In this document: in pieces, positions 27,448-36,418 of the stretch
Layout of the letters: each line of letters begins with the position of its first letter
Position numbering within the stretch: position 1 is the stretch's first letter
NCBI RefSeq assembly: GCF_001610875.1
Contig: NZ_CP011272.1
Location: 6,243,988 to 6,307,987, forward strand
Origin: Pirellula sp. SH-Sr6A
GTDB lineage: Bacteria; Planctomycetota; Planctomycetia; Pirellulales; Pirellulaceae
Length of the DNA: 64,000 bases
Direction: 5' to 3'
Made by a program: the position numbers and the translations under genes
The notes under the pieces: generated by a model
What the model saw: the letters and a program-made list of their open reading frames with translations, nothing else
What the model was told of the DNA's origin: nothing
Database searches by the model: none

Positions 27448-27762
27448 ATGGCTATCTCTGTGCATGCTCGCGGAATTCGGATGACGGAATCGCTCAAGAG
27501 TTGGGTTGAGACAAAGCTGGAAAGTGCTGTCTCGCGCCTGGGACATCGGGGGCAGAGTGTTCGCGTTCTTTTGTTCGACGAAAACGGCCCGAACCGAGGC
27601 GGAGAGGATAAGGCTTGTCGCGTCGTCGTTCGAATGGCACGCAACGAAACATTGGTGGTCGAAGACAAAGACGTTCACATTCACGCCTTAGTCGATCGCG
27701 TCTGCGATCGTATTGCGTTGGCGATCGATCGGCGTGCAGAACGGCGCAGAGCGCACAGGTAG
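27448..27762 (+). CDS. hpf: Ribosome hibernation promoting factor (HPF/RaiA family), short form
   Basis: The 104-residue protein has the HPF/RaiA beta-alpha fold: MAISVHARGIRMTESLKSWV at the start, then a strand region with RVVVRMARNETLVVEDKDVH and a helix DRVCDRIALAIDRRAERRRA at the end, rich in Arg. These proteins bind the 30S decoding site and silence ribosomes in stationary phase. It lacks the C-terminal dimerisation domain of long HPF. I choose ATG 27448 because AAAGG lies 8 bases upstream; a TTG-like upstream start is unlikely. A structured leader precedes it, suggesting regulation at the RNA level. Confidence 0.85.
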   Translation: MAISVHARGIRMTESLKSWVETKLESAVSRLGHRGQSVRVLLFDENGPNRGGEDKACRVVVRMARNETLVVEDKDVHIHALVDRVCDRIALAIDRRAERRRAHR

Positions 27763-27856
27763 ATTCTCGGAACCGTTAGAGCCTCCCTCCGTTTCTCGGA
27801 CGGGCGTTCTTCGGTCCGATACCTGTGACGTCGCATCCACCGCGGCGAGGAGTTCA

Positions 27857-28060
27857 ATGCAAAAGCACTTCGGTGCAGAGGCTTGCTTGCACCCGCTTCT
27901 GCAGAAACGATGGTTCCTCGCTGCGGTGGGAATCCAGGGGGCGAATGCGAGCCTTTTCGATGCCGGTTGCCATCGACTCGCTTCGTCAGTCGCACGGCAG
28001 GTGGAAGAATCGGTGGAACGCACCCGTGGGTTGGCAATTTCGGGTGCGATCACGCGTTAG
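27857..28060 (+). CDS. Possible small protein of 67 residues
   Basis: I do not recognise this product. The only supporting sign is a good ribosome binding sequence, GAGGAG at 27847-27852, four bases before the ATG. The predicted protein starts MQKHFGAEACLHPLLQ, is mildly hydrophobic in the middle (FLAAVGIQGANA), has two Cys and no membrane helix long enough to be sure of. It follows the hpf gene by about 95 bases on the same strand and overlaps the end of the convergent SDR gene by 11 bases. It could be noise. Confidence 0.3.
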   Translation: MQKHFGAEACLHPLLQKRWFLAAVGIQGANASLFDAGCHRLASSVARQVEESVERTRGLAISGAITR

Positions 28061-28862
28061 GTTTAGGAATTGCAAATCGCTCCAAAAACCAATCGGTAAG
28101 TCTGGGGAAAAACCTTCCTAACCAAACGAGCATACGCCCACCCCAGCTAAGAATTCTTTCTCGTTTGGATCGGATCAGGACCCGTATCGCCTCCTCGGCA
28201 ACTTGATCGGCCGACATGCTTCCCACAGACGGTGATTTTTGTCCGGGTGTGGATTCGAGGAGGGAGTCGAAGAATTCGCTCTTGGTGGTACTCGGACTTA
28301 GCATCAGGACATCGATTCGTTCAGCGACGAGTTCCACTCGCAACGCTTCGCTCCACCCTCGCATCGCGAACTTGGCCGCGCAGTACTCGCTCTTGAGTGG
28401 AACTGCGCGATGGGAAAGAACGGATCCTATGTTCAAGATCGCGGGCCTCCTCTTTGACGCGCAGGCGGCACGCAGCCAGGGCAAGCATTCGCGAGTGAGT
28501 TCGGCGGGGGCGAAGAAATTGATCTCCATAATCCGCCTAAGCCGCTCTTCGCCCGCTTGTTCAAAACGGCCTATCGCCCCTGCACCCGCGTTATTGACGA
28601 GCACATCCAGTTTTCGCCAATGTCCGTCGATCCAGTCAATCACGGCATGTCGGTGGAGTGGGTCGGCCAGATCACCCGTGAGCGTTTGAATCGAACCAGG
28701 GCCCTGTCTGCACTCCCGTTCCAAGTCCTGCAGGCGATCTTCTCGCCGAGCAGTTGCGAGGACATGGGCCCCGCGCTGAACAAGTTTCTTACACAGGGCT
28801 CGACCAATTCCACTGGAACCGCCAGTAACGAGCACCTTGGCATCGATCAGTGAACGTCGCAA
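28050..28862 (-). CDS. Short-chain dehydrogenase/reductase
   Basis: The 270-residue protein is a classical SDR: the nucleotide-binding TGGSSGIG lies at about 13-20, NNAGAG follows, the catalytic Ser lies in ILNIGS, and YCAAK holds the catalytic Tyr and Lys. The C-terminal 70 residues (RVLIRSKRERILSWGGRMLV) suggest a membrane-associated tail, like members acting on lipid or sterol substrates. The start is TTG at 28862: GGGAG stands ten bases before it and no ATG is available before the Rossmann motif. It follows hflX by 16 bases, so the two are probably one transcript. The substrate is unknown. Confidence 0.85.
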   Translation of the reverse strand: MRRSLIDAKVLVTGGSSGIGRALCKKLVQRGAHVLATARREDRLQDLERECRQGPGSIQTLTGDLADPLHRHAVIDWIDGHWRKLDVLVNNAGAGAIGRFEQAGEERLRRIMEINFFAPAELTRECLPWLRAACASKRRPAILNIGSVLSHRAVPLKSEYCAAKFAMRGWSEALRVELVAERIDVLMLSPSTTKSEFFDSLLESTPGQKSPSVGSMSADQVAEEAIRVLIRSKRERILSWGGRMLVWLGRFFPRLTDWFLERFAIPKPNA

Positions 28863-28878
28863 AGCGATCGAACTCCCA

Positions 28879-30270
28879 TCAAGCTACTTCGCCGACATTC
28901 TGGGATCCGCTGGTTGGCGTCTCTTCCAACGGGACCGGGACATAGGTTGCACGATCTGGGCCTTTGGATTCGCTCGCGACAGGCAACTGTCCGGCGATCA
29001 CACGCAAATCGACTCCTTGCGAAGCCAATTTGCCTCCCGCACCCACCGGCAATCGACAGTGGATGATGGCGAAGTCATCGTTGTATTGCTTCGAAATGAT
29101 TTCTGCATGTTGTGCCAACCATGCCATCGTCTTTCCATCGTCAAGCGGAAGTTTGACTTCCAACTCGGCAAAGTGCTTTGTCAATGCGTCGCTCACGGCG
29201 ATGGAGAATTGAGACAATCCGATCCCGCTTTTGGCGGAGATGAGAATCGCATTCGGATATCGCGATTTCACCAGTTCGGCGCGTTCGCTCGCTCCCTCGC
29301 AATCGATTTTGTTCAGTACGAGCAGCGTGTCTTTTTCATCGATCCCAATTTCTTGCAGGACTTTGTAAACCGATGAAATTTGGTGGAGCACATTCGGGTT
29401 GCTGGCATCCGCAACATGGAGGAGGAGATCCGCTTGACGAGTCTCTTCCAAGGTCGCGCGGAAGCTCGCGATCAGGCGGTGGGGTAGATCACGAATGAAT
29501 CCAACCGTATCGCTTAACAATACGGGACCCCAGCCGGGCAGCATCCATCGACGCGTTCGTGTGTCTAAGGTGGCAAAAAGTTTATCCACCGCTTCGACAC
29601 CTGCGTCGGTCAACGCATTCATCAACGTGCTTTTTCCCGCATTGGTGTAACCCGCTAACGAGACACTATACATTCCACGACGCGACGCTACCTCTCGCTC
29701 CTTGCGACGCTCAACTTTGGCGAGCTCCAATTTGAGATCGTGTACCCGTTTCTCGGCCAAGCGTCGGTCCACTTCCAACTGCTTCTCCCCGGGGCCCCGC
29801 ATCCCAACTCCCATGGTTTGACGCGACAAGTGCGTCCACATCCGTTTCAAACGTGGAAGAGAGTACTCCAATTGAGCGAGCTCCACGGCCAGACGCGCTT
29901 CGTGTGTCCTCGCGTTGCTCGCGAAGATATCCAGGATCAACTCGGAGCGATCCAAGACCTTCACATTCAAGGCCTTTTCCAAATTCCGTGTTTGAGCTGG
30001 GTTCAGATCGTTGTCGAACAGCACTACATCCGCGTCGTGCATCTCCAGCATCGCCTTGAGCTCTTGGACTTTCCCCTTGCCGAGATAAGTCGTTTGGTCT
30101 GGATGGTCTTTTCGTTGAAGAACCGTTCCCACAACCGTGGTCCCGGCGGTCGTCGCCAATCCTCGAAGTTCATCAAAAGGATCCTCGGACTCGAAATCAT
30201 TGGGGAGGATAAGTCGCGCCAGCACACTCCTCTCGCTGGCCAAACTTTCAGATCGATCGTGCGTTTGCAA
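28879..30270 (-). CDS. hflX: GTPase HflX
   Basis: The 463-residue protein has the HflX N-terminal domain (YLGKGKVQEL near 62, then VVLFDNDLNPAQTRNLEKAL), the family motif GVGMRGPGEKQLEVDRR near 155 and a coiled helix pair. The G domain carries G1 GYTNAGKSTLMNAL (about 207), G3 DTVGFI and G4 NKID. HflX splits stalled or 100S ribosomes after heat and other stress. The start is TTG at 30270, as no in-frame ATG lies nearby upstream; this makes the first residues uncertain. It leads the small SDR gene downstream. The neighbouring hpf gene, a few hundred bases beyond, also acts on idle ribosomes, though on the other strand. Confidence 0.93.
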   Translation of the reverse strand: MQTHDRSESLASERSVLARLILPNDFESEDPFDELRGLATTAGTTVVGTVLQRKDHPDQTTYLGKGKVQELKAMLEMHDADVVLFDNDLNPAQTRNLEKALNVKVLDRSELILDIFASNARTHEARLAVELAQLEYSLPRLKRMWTHLSRQTMGVGMRGPGEKQLEVDRRLAEKRVHDLKLELAKVERRKEREVASRRGMYSVSLAGYTNAGKSTLMNALTDAGVEAVDKLFATLDTRTRRWMLPGWGPVLLSDTVGFIRDLPHRLIASFRATLEETRQADLLLHVADASNPNVLHQISSVYKVLQEIGIDEKDTLLVLNKIDCEGASERAELVKSRYPNAILISAKSGIGLSQFSIAVSDALTKHFAELEVKLPLDDGKTMAWLAQHAEIISKQYNDDFAIIHCRLPVGAGGKLASQGVDLRVIAGQLPVASESKGPDRATYVPVPLEETPTSGSQNVGEVA

Positions 30271-30565
30271 AGACTGAGATTCTCCGAAGACGATAGACAG
30301 ACGGAACAGGATCTTGGTCGCCGAAACCCGACAACCTTCATGGAAGTATACTCTACAGGGCCCGAGCTGGGTTCTGGCGGGGGAATTAAATCACCCGTGG
30401 GAGACCACGGCTTTGCCTCAAGAACGCTCTGGCAACCTACAAAAATCCTACCGTATTCACGCGATAGCCGATGGGGCCGCCCCGTTCGCTCACCGAAAAG
30501 ACACTCCGAGGCGAGGCAGGTTCGCGGACATTATCAGAAAGCGCGATTCTCCCTTCTCAAGGGAC

Positions 30566-31252
30566 TCACTCGGTTTTTTCAAACACAAGGAAGTAATTCT
30601 CTTTGAGGATTTTTGAGTGATCGCCGACTTTCTTGAATCCACAGGAGAGGATTTCCTTTTCAAAAACCTCTTGCCCCGCGCGCACGTGGCTCAACGTCCA
30701 TTCACTGCTCTCCCCTTCGATTCGAATAAAGTCGATCACATATAGCCTGGCCCCCGGCTTCATGGCCCGGCGAATCGATGCCATCGTTTTGAGGGGAAAC
30801 TCAAAATGGTGATACGTATCACAGATGTATACGGCGTCGACCGAGTTTTCGGGCAATTTGGTGTCGTCGGCAGTGCAAAGAATTCCAACCACCTGATTGA
30901 GCTTCTTTTCTTTGCAGGTAGCGGCAATGTGATCCAAAAAATTCTGCGAGATATCGACGGCAATCACATTCCCAATCTCACCGACAGCTTTGGCGAACAG
31001 CTGCGTAAACAATCCGGTGCCGGCCCCTACGTCTGCAATGGTGGAACCCGGCGCCAGCTTCAACGCTTGGACAATTTCCTTCCGCTTCGCGTAGACCTCG
31101 CGACTCTCGACCTCGAAGCGTTCGACGAAATCGTCCACTTTGGGGTCCCGAAAACTGTCATTGATACCCGGCTTCACACTCTTGTCTTGAGCGTCCACCG
31201 ACACAGACGAAAAGGTGAGCAGTAGTAAAATCCCCCATGCGTATCGCATCAT
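30566..31252 (-). CDS. Exported class I SAM-dependent methyltransferase-like protein
   Basis: The 228-residue protein starts with a clear signal peptide (MRYAWGILLLLTFSSVSVDA, cleavage near residue 21). The mature part is a full Rossmann-type methyltransferase: motif I TIADVGAGTGLFTQLF (about 70), NVIAVDISQNFLDHIA, then AVYICDTYHHFEFPLKTM and the long C-terminal strand region. SAM is not known to be available outside the cytoplasm, so an exported methyltransferase is odd, yet such proteins recur in planctomycetes. It ends 295 bases before hflX and starts 96 bases after the SDR of the export operon, probably its own unit. The substrate is unknown. Confidence 0.85.
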   Translation of the reverse strand: MMRYAWGILLLLTFSSVSVDAQDKSVKPGINDSFRDPKVDDFVERFEVESREVYAKRKEIVQALKLAPGSTIADVGAGTGLFTQLFAKAVGEIGNVIAVDISQNFLDHIAATCKEKKLNQVVGILCTADDTKLPENSVDAVYICDTYHHFEFPLKTMASIRRAMKPGARLYVIDFIRIEGESSEWTLSHVRAGQEVFEKEILSCGFKKVGDHSKILKENYFLVFEKTE

Positions 31253-31348
31253 TCCTCACCCTTCGATGTTTCTCGATGTCATCCATTGCGACCCAATCCA
31301 GACGAGATTGTCGCATTGATTCGGCAGTGGGGAAAGTGCCTTGCAGTC

Positions 31349-32170
31349 TTAATCGCGATGGAGACTGCGACGGAGAAGATACTCAGCAAGGCCGGGGGCA
31401 AACGCGAAAAGGCCGATCACAATTCTCGCCTTCCAAGGAACGATGAGTTCACGTTCTCGCTTCGCTGCCGCCACCAGAATACGTTGACTGAGCCAAACCG
31501 GGTCAATACGTCGGAGTTTAGCGCCGCCCCCGGGTTTGCTCGCTCCCTTTTGTTGGATTCCACGCTGAGCGAGCAATGCGTCGTAACGATGATCGCTGTC
31601 GTCTCTCGCAATCGGACCGGGTGCGACCAAGAGGACGTGCACTCCCCTCTCCTTCAGCTCCATCCGCCATTGCCTGGTAAGGGCCGTCCATGCGAATTTG
31701 GTCACGCAATAACCTCCCATGTTGGGTGTGCCGATCAACCCGGCCAACGATCCGATGTTGACGATACAGCCTTGGTTTTGAGTCACAGGCACAAGGCAGC
31801 TTTTCGTCACCGACCAACCGACCAGGACATTGGTGTTGAATTGATTTAGCAAATCCTCTCGCGTCAGCTGATCAAGCATTCCGCGGTCGGAGACGCCGAT
31901 CGCATTGACCAACAGATCCACACCAGATCGCTCCAGTCTTTCTCGAAACCCACTTTGAAGATCGATCTCCGCCGCATCGCATGCGAAGGAATCGACAGTC
32001 ATCGCGCCTGCTTGTAGCAATCGATCGCGCTGCAGTCTCAGGTTATCCGCATCCCTTCCAATCAGTACCAAATGCGATTGCTGCCGCGCGAGTTCCATCG
32101 CCAGATGCAATCCTAAACCGCGCGAGCCTCCACTAATGACCGCTGTTTTGCCAGTCCAAAATTCCGACAT
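31349..32170 (-). CDS. SDR-family oxidoreductase of the polysaccharide export operon
   Basis: From the ATG at 32170 the protein has 273 residues: SGGSRGLG near 13 (nucleotide binding), NAIGVSDRG in place of NNAG, IVNIGS with the catalytic Ser, and YCVTK for the catalytic Tyr/Lys. A 30-residue upstream extension of the frame lacks similarity and is rejected. The ATG overlaps the Wzt stop (TGATG), so this enzyme is translationally coupled to the transporter ATPase. It may modify a lipid or sugar precursor of the exported polymer, but that is inference from position. The C-terminal hydrophobic region (IVIGLFAFAPGLAEYLL) could attach to the membrane. Confidence 0.85.
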   Translation of the reverse strand: MSEFWTGKTAVISGGSRGLGLHLAMELARQQSHLVLIGRDADNLRLQRDRLLQAGAMTVDSFACDAAEIDLQSGFRERLERSGVDLLVNAIGVSDRGMLDQLTREDLLNQFNTNVLVGWSVTKSCLVPVTQNQGCIVNIGSLAGLIGTPNMGGYCVTKFAWTALTRQWRMELKERGVHVLLVAPGPIARDDSDHRYDALLAQRGIQQKGASKPGGGAKLRRIDPVWLSQRILVAAAKRERELIVPWKARIVIGLFAFAPGLAEYLLRRSLHRD

Positions 32171-33540
32171 CAGTCGATCCTCTGCACATCTTTGGGAACG
32201 CTCGTTGCAGTGGGATGCACCGCAGTGGGATGCACCGGATCGAGCGACTGCGAGTTCCAATCCAACCTAGGCCGTATCATCGGGCCGGCCCAGCTGCCTG
32301 CATATTCCTTTCGCATCGCCCCCGTATCGTGGACGACGAATGAAAGGACAGAATCTAGTTCGATTTCGGTATCGCCGGGTTTTTCACCGAGTGCCAATGA
32401 AATGAAATAGCGATTGTCGTTCAAGAAATTCGAGGGGAGAGTGCAGACAGAACGATAGATGCCTCTTGGTAGAGGTCTGCCGAAGAGTGGATCGGGTCTT
32501 TGGCACATACTCGGAGCATTCGCGGTCCAAAGGATGTTAACCGCAGTCTCGTCTTTCAATCGGAGCGAGACCGTTACCATCGCATCTTCTTGAAGGACCT
32601 CGAATTCAACCGAAATACAAATCGGCCTATCGATATCTACTTCCGAAGCAGCATCCGAGGCACCCGTCCCGCTTCGAATGGCAACCGATCGCAGTAAAAG
32701 TCTGGACGACTGCGGCGCATCGCCCCGGTCCCAGCGCTTTTCCCCTGATGTCCCCACCGAGCTCTTCAAGTACTCTTCGATGACGGAATCGGGACGGCTA
32801 TCCATCACGAGCTTTCCGTCGCGAAGGTAGACGGCTCGTGTGCATAGGTTGGCAACGGAGGCGAGGTTGTGGGAAACAAGCAGTACAGTGCGCCCCTGTT
32901 CGCCTAACTCTTTCGCTTTGAGGACGCACTTTTGTTGAAACGCGTGGTCTCCCACCGCCAGGACTTCATCGACAATGAGGACATCCGGTTCGAGATAAGC
33001 AGCGACTGAAAAGGCCAAGCGCACCGCCATGCCGCTGGAGTACCGTTTGACGGGAGTGTCCAAAAACTCTCCGATTTCAGAGAAGTCCACGATGGCATCA
33101 AACCGCGCTTTGATATCCCGCCGGGACATTCCCAAAATGGATCCGTTCAGATAGACATTCTCACGGCCTGTCAGCTCAGGATGGAAGCCGGTGCCGACTT
33201 CGAGCAAACTCCCGATCCGCCCCCGAACTCCGACACGACCGGTGGTAGGAGTAATGATCCGCGCCAGCAGCTTGAGCAAGGTGCTTTTCCCCGCCCCATT
33301 TCTCCCGACGATTCCCAGAATCTCCCCTTGCCCAACCTCCAAATCGAGACCTTCGAGCGCCCAGAACCAACCGTCTCGAATCTGGCCGTTTCGTGACGAG
33401 GCAGAAGGGATCGTCGGCGATGGTCCTCGTGATGCCCATCGCCGAATCGCGCTTGCGAAGACCTCGGTGAGTCGGCCATATTCGTTCGAAGCCCCTAGGC
33501 GAAATCGTTTGCTTACCCCATCGAGATGCACGGTTCGCAT
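32170..33540 (-). CDS. wzt: ABC transporter ATP-binding protein, Wzt-like (polysaccharide export)
   Basis: From the ATG at 33540 the protein has 456 residues. The nucleotide-binding domain (about 1-250) has Walker A GRNGAGKS, a YSSGMAVRLAFSVA signature in place of LSGGQ as usual in Wzt/TagH, and Walker B VLIVDEVLAVGD. The C-terminal 190 residues form a Wzt_C-like beta domain that in O-antigen exporters recognises the polymer end. The frame extends 63 codons upstream, but that part overlaps the permease gene in another frame. The start is two bases after the permease stop. No glycosyltransferase lies in the operon. Confidence 0.92.
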   Translation of the reverse strand: MRTVHLDGVSKRFRLGASNEYGRLTEVFASAIRRWASRGPSPTIPSASSRNGQIRDGWFWALEGLDLEVGQGEILGIVGRNGAGKSTLLKLLARIITPTTGRVGVRGRIGSLLEVGTGFHPELTGRENVYLNGSILGMSRRDIKARFDAIVDFSEIGEFLDTPVKRYSSGMAVRLAFSVAAYLEPDVLIVDEVLAVGDHAFQQKCVLKAKELGEQGRTVLLVSHNLASVANLCTRAVYLRDGKLVMDSRPDSVIEEYLKSSVGTSGEKRWDRGDAPQSSRLLLRSVAIRSGTGASDAASEVDIDRPICISVEFEVLQEDAMVTVSLRLKDETAVNILWTANAPSMCQRPDPLFGRPLPRGIYRSVCTLPSNFLNDNRYFISLALGEKPGDTEIELDSVLSFVVHDTGAMRKEYAGSWAGPMIRPRLDWNSQSLDPVHPTAVHPTATSVPKDVQRID

Positions 33541-33542
33541 TA

Positions 33543-34400
33543 TCAAATCCGATCTGCCAATTGTCGATCGGCGATTCGAAACCATGCCATCCCAGTGACG
33601 AACAATAGGGCGGTCAAAAACATCGAGAGAATCAGTCCCGGCAGGCTTGGCGGTTGGGTACCGAGAATGGCCCATCGCAACGAGCTGATGCAAGATGCGA
33701 TCGGATTCGCTTCGTATGCGGTTTGCCAATAGGGCCCTAACGAAGTGGAGACTCGCTCCAGATCATAGACTACGGGCGAAAGGAACATACCGATTTGTAG
33801 CGCGAACGGCAGTGCGTAACCCACATCGCGATATAGCGCGTTGAGGGATGATAACCAAGCGATGCACCCAACACAAAACACGAGAAGCCACAAGACAATT
33901 GGAATACAAATCCAAATCGTCGACCATTGCACCGAAGCTCCTGTGAAATAGAGAGTCGGAACCAACAGTGTGCAGCCGATGAAGAAGTCAAAGGCAGCGC
34001 ACATCAACCCAGCCAGTGGTAGAAGAAGGCGTGGAAAGTAAATCTTGGTCACAACATGTCGGTAATTGACCAGAGAACCGGTCGCATCGCGGAGTGCATT
34101 GGCTACCAGTTGCCAGCAAAGCATCCCAATGAGAACGATATTGGGGTAAGCAGCGCTGGAACCTGACGCTTTGGTTCCCAGGACAAAGAAAAGCCCCATA
34201 AAGATGAACGCCCCCAACAGAGGTTGAAGGAGAACCCAAAGAATCCCAACGACCACTTGCCGATAGCGGATGAGCAAATCGCGCTGAAAAAAGCGGAAGA
34301 GCAGTTCGCGCCGCTGCCAAACCTCACCGATTTGTTCGAGTCCGAGCGCATCGCCTGGACCATAGTATCGGAGAGGGGGAGGTGACTCCTCGTATGCCAT
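33543..34400 (-). CDS. wzm: ABC-2 type permease, Wzm-like (polysaccharide export)
   Basis: The 285-residue protein has six hydrophobic segments in the ABC-2 pattern. A cytoplasmic N-terminus carries the family motif FRFFQRDLLIRYRQVVVGILW (in part), then long helices such as ILWVLLQPLLGAFIFMGLFF and VLWLLVFCVGCIAW, and a conserved NALYRDVGYALPFALQIGMF loop. It pairs with the ATPase gene that begins two bases after its stop, and it begins 6 bases after the nitrilase stop. Together they export an O-antigen-, teichoic- or capsule-like polymer across the cytoplasmic membrane. Confidence 0.92.
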   Translation of the reverse strand: MAYEESPPPLRYYGPGDALGLEQIGEVWQRRELLFRFFQRDLLIRYRQVVVGILWVLLQPLLGAFIFMGLFFVLGTKASGSSAAYPNIVLIGMLCWQLVANALRDATGSLVNYRHVVTKIYFPRLLLPLAGLMCAAFDFFIGCTLLVPTLYFTGASVQWSTIWICIPIVLWLLVFCVGCIAWLSSLNALYRDVGYALPFALQIGMFLSPVVYDLERVSTSLGPYWQTAYEANPIASCISSLRWAILGTQPPSLPGLILSMFLTALLFVTGMAWFRIADRQLADRI

Positions 34401-34406
34401 GAATCG

Positions 34407-35303
34407 TCAGCCTTCGATATCGCGAACCAAGGAGTGGGGACGGGTGATTGCACCGTATGCTTCGGGACGTCGATCTGCCCAGCGATCGATCACATGCTCG
34501 CGAGGGACCCGAACCAATCGCTTGTTTCTCGCTTTCGACAGATCGATCTCCGCAGTGAGCACGCATTCGTCCTCGTGAGGAGCGTCCGCGAGAGGGTTTC
34601 CATTGGGATCGCAAAATCGGGATTGACCAATGAAACGAAAACCGCGTTCGGTCCCCACCCGATTGACGCTTACGAAGTACACGTTGTTCTCTAGAGCGCG
34701 GGCATTGGGCAAGTACTTGGCAAAGGTGTCCGCTCCCGGTGGCCAGTTCGTTGGAAGGATGAGCAAATCAGCCCCTTCTAATGCCAAGCACCGGGACGAC
34801 TCCGGAAAGGATCCGTCGTAGCAAATGTGAACTCCGACTCGCAAGCCCCCGGCATCAAAGGATCGATAGGGCTGTTGCCCCATGGATGTGAAACGATCCA
34901 CTCCGAGATAAGGCAAATGGATTTTGCGATAACAATCGACAACGCCGTTGGGCCCGACGAGAGGGCAGCTGTTGTATAGCTTCCCATCGGCCCCCCGCTC
35001 CAGCATACCAAAGGCGACAAATTTGCCGGTCTGGCGGCACCAGTCGCCGATCGCATCGGTCGCTGGTCCAGGTATGCTTTGCGCGTGCGGCCATGCCTCG
35101 TCGTAACTGGAGAAACAATAGCCGCTCAGCATGCACTCGGGAAAGACGATCAAATCGCTCGCGGCAACTTCGTCCTTCTGCAGCCAGTCCAGCATTCGCG
35201 CAAGATTGGCTTGGGTGTCGGCGAAGGAAACGTTCGTTTGAATGCCGCTCACCCGCCTCAAGTTGGCAGGTACTCTCGCAGTGGGTTGCGTGACGGAAGA
35301 CAT
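34407..35303 (-). CDS. Carbon-nitrogen hydrolase (nitrilase superfamily)
   Basis: The 298-residue protein carries the nitrilase triad: Glu56 in FPECML, Lys127 in YRKIHLP and Cys161 in HICYDGSFPE. Length and order match the superfamily, whose members hydrolyse amides, carbamoyl groups or nitriles. The end, with YGAITRP, resembles planctomycete and cyanobacterial beta-ureidopropionase/amidase-like members, but the substrate is open. It is first in the four-gene nitrilase/Wzm/Wzt/SDR operon, with only 6 bases before the permease start. The association with an export transporter is unusual. It may trim or activate a precursor. Confidence 0.87.
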   Translation of the reverse strand: MSSVTQPTARVPANLRRVSGIQTNVSFADTQANLARMLDWLQKDEVAASDLIVFPECMLSGYCFSSYDEAWPHAQSIPGPATDAIGDWCRQTGKFVAFGMLERGADGKLYNSCPLVGPNGVVDCYRKIHLPYLGVDRFTSMGQQPYRSFDAGGLRVGVHICYDGSFPESSRCLALEGADLLILPTNWPPGADTFAKYLPNARALENNVYFVSVNRVGTERGFRFIGQSRFCDPNGNPLADAPHEDECVLTAEIDLSKARNKRLVRVPREHVIDRWADRRPEAYGAITRPHSLVRDIEG

Positions 35304-35572
35304 CTTGGGAAAGGCCTCGCTTAGGTCAACGAAAGGGAAGAAGACATACTATCCGCACCCGATAGACCATGAAAGCCCGAGTGAATACCACGCCACGCGC
35401 CGGTCCACCACCACCCCTCGCGTCGCTCCCGACCCGAGAAGCTACCTTGAGAAAACGGAACGAGCCTCCTATACTCTCCCGCTTCCCTGCCCCAATTCGG
35501 TGCCCTGACCCGGCCATACGGTCGATGGACCGCTGGGGATTCCATTATCGGTTCAGCGATTGAAAAGTAGCC

Positions 35573-36412
35573 ATGAAGAGCGAACAGCAGAATATCCAAG
35601 AGTCCAATCTTCTCGCTGATCAAATCGAAAACTTTCTGATCAAAACCAAAAAGGTCCTGCCTCAGATAATCTCGGTCGTGGTATTGGCATTGTTGAGCCT
35701 ACTCGGCTACGGGATTTATCAAAGCGTTCGCAATGGACAGAGCGCAGAAGGCTGGACTGCACTGTACTTCAGCGATACCGATGCTTCCGATCTGGAAAGC
35801 ATCGCAGATGACTTTGCCTCCACCCCCGCGGGCCTTTGGGCGCGTCAAGCGGCCGGGGACGCCCATCTGGCGAAAGCTCTCGAAAGTGTCTTTACCAACC
35901 GGGATGTAGCAGACCAACACTACAAAAATGCTGTCGCAGAGTACGAAAAGGTAATCGGCAAAGGTAGTGATCCCCTCCTGTTGGCACGAACCCACTTTGG
36001 CCTTGCGCAAGCCAACGAGGGGCTCGCGAACCGAGACGATGCGATCGCTCACTACCGTAAAATATCGGGTTTGACCGGCGTCGACGACGCATTCCAAGCC
36101 GAAGCGACCAAGCGAGCCGATTGGCTGGAATCGAAAGACGGAGAGACCTTCATTACCTGGTTCAAAGAAAACCGTCAGGCAACTCCCGCAATCGCTCCTC
36201 CCACTGGCGAGCTGCCCGCAATTCCGAGCCAACCTACATTGGATTTGCCACCTCTTCCTTCCACGCCCGGTGTGACCCCTCCCAGCGAACCTGTAGCCCC
36301 AACCGGGGCGGCAGAGGGGACTCCAACGGAGTCGACCACCCCTCCTGAGGGTGCCAAAACGGAGGAAACTTCCACGAACGATGCCGCTCCGCCAAAACCT
36401 GACGCTCCCTAA
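35573..36412 (+). CDS. Single-pass membrane TPR protein, YfgM-like
   Basis: The 279-residue protein has one transmembrane helix at about 32-52 (ISVVVLALLSLLGYGIYQSV) and an outside helical domain with TPR-like pairs at about 75-185 (LLARTHFGLAQANEGLANRDDAI). This resembles YfgM-type or BamD-less tetratricopeptide anchors. The last 70 residues form a Pro/Thr/Glu-rich tail ending in PPKPDAP. The gene is divergent from the nitrilase operon. The ferredoxin gene begins 6 bases after its stop, so the two are co-transcribed. Possible role: chaperone scaffold at the membrane, by analogy to YfgM with the Sec translocon; unproven. Confidence 0.75.
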   Translation: MKSEQQNIQESNLLADQIENFLIKTKKVLPQIISVVVLALLSLLGYGIYQSVRNGQSAEGWTALYFSDTDASDLESIADDFASTPAGLWARQAAGDAHLAKALESVFTNRDVADQHYKNAVAEYEKVIGKGSDPLLLARTHFGLAQANEGLANRDDAIAHYRKISGLTGVDDAFQAEATKRADWLESKDGETFITWFKENRQATPAIAPPTGELPAIPSQPTLDLPPLPSTPGVTPPSEPVAPTGAAEGTPTESTTPPEGAKTEETSTNDAAPPKPDAP

Positions 36413-36418
36413 GGTCCG

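Noticed and set aside
29740-30606. Plus-strand frame of 288 codons across hflX
   Set aside because: Opposite to HflX G motifs; no start signal or family.
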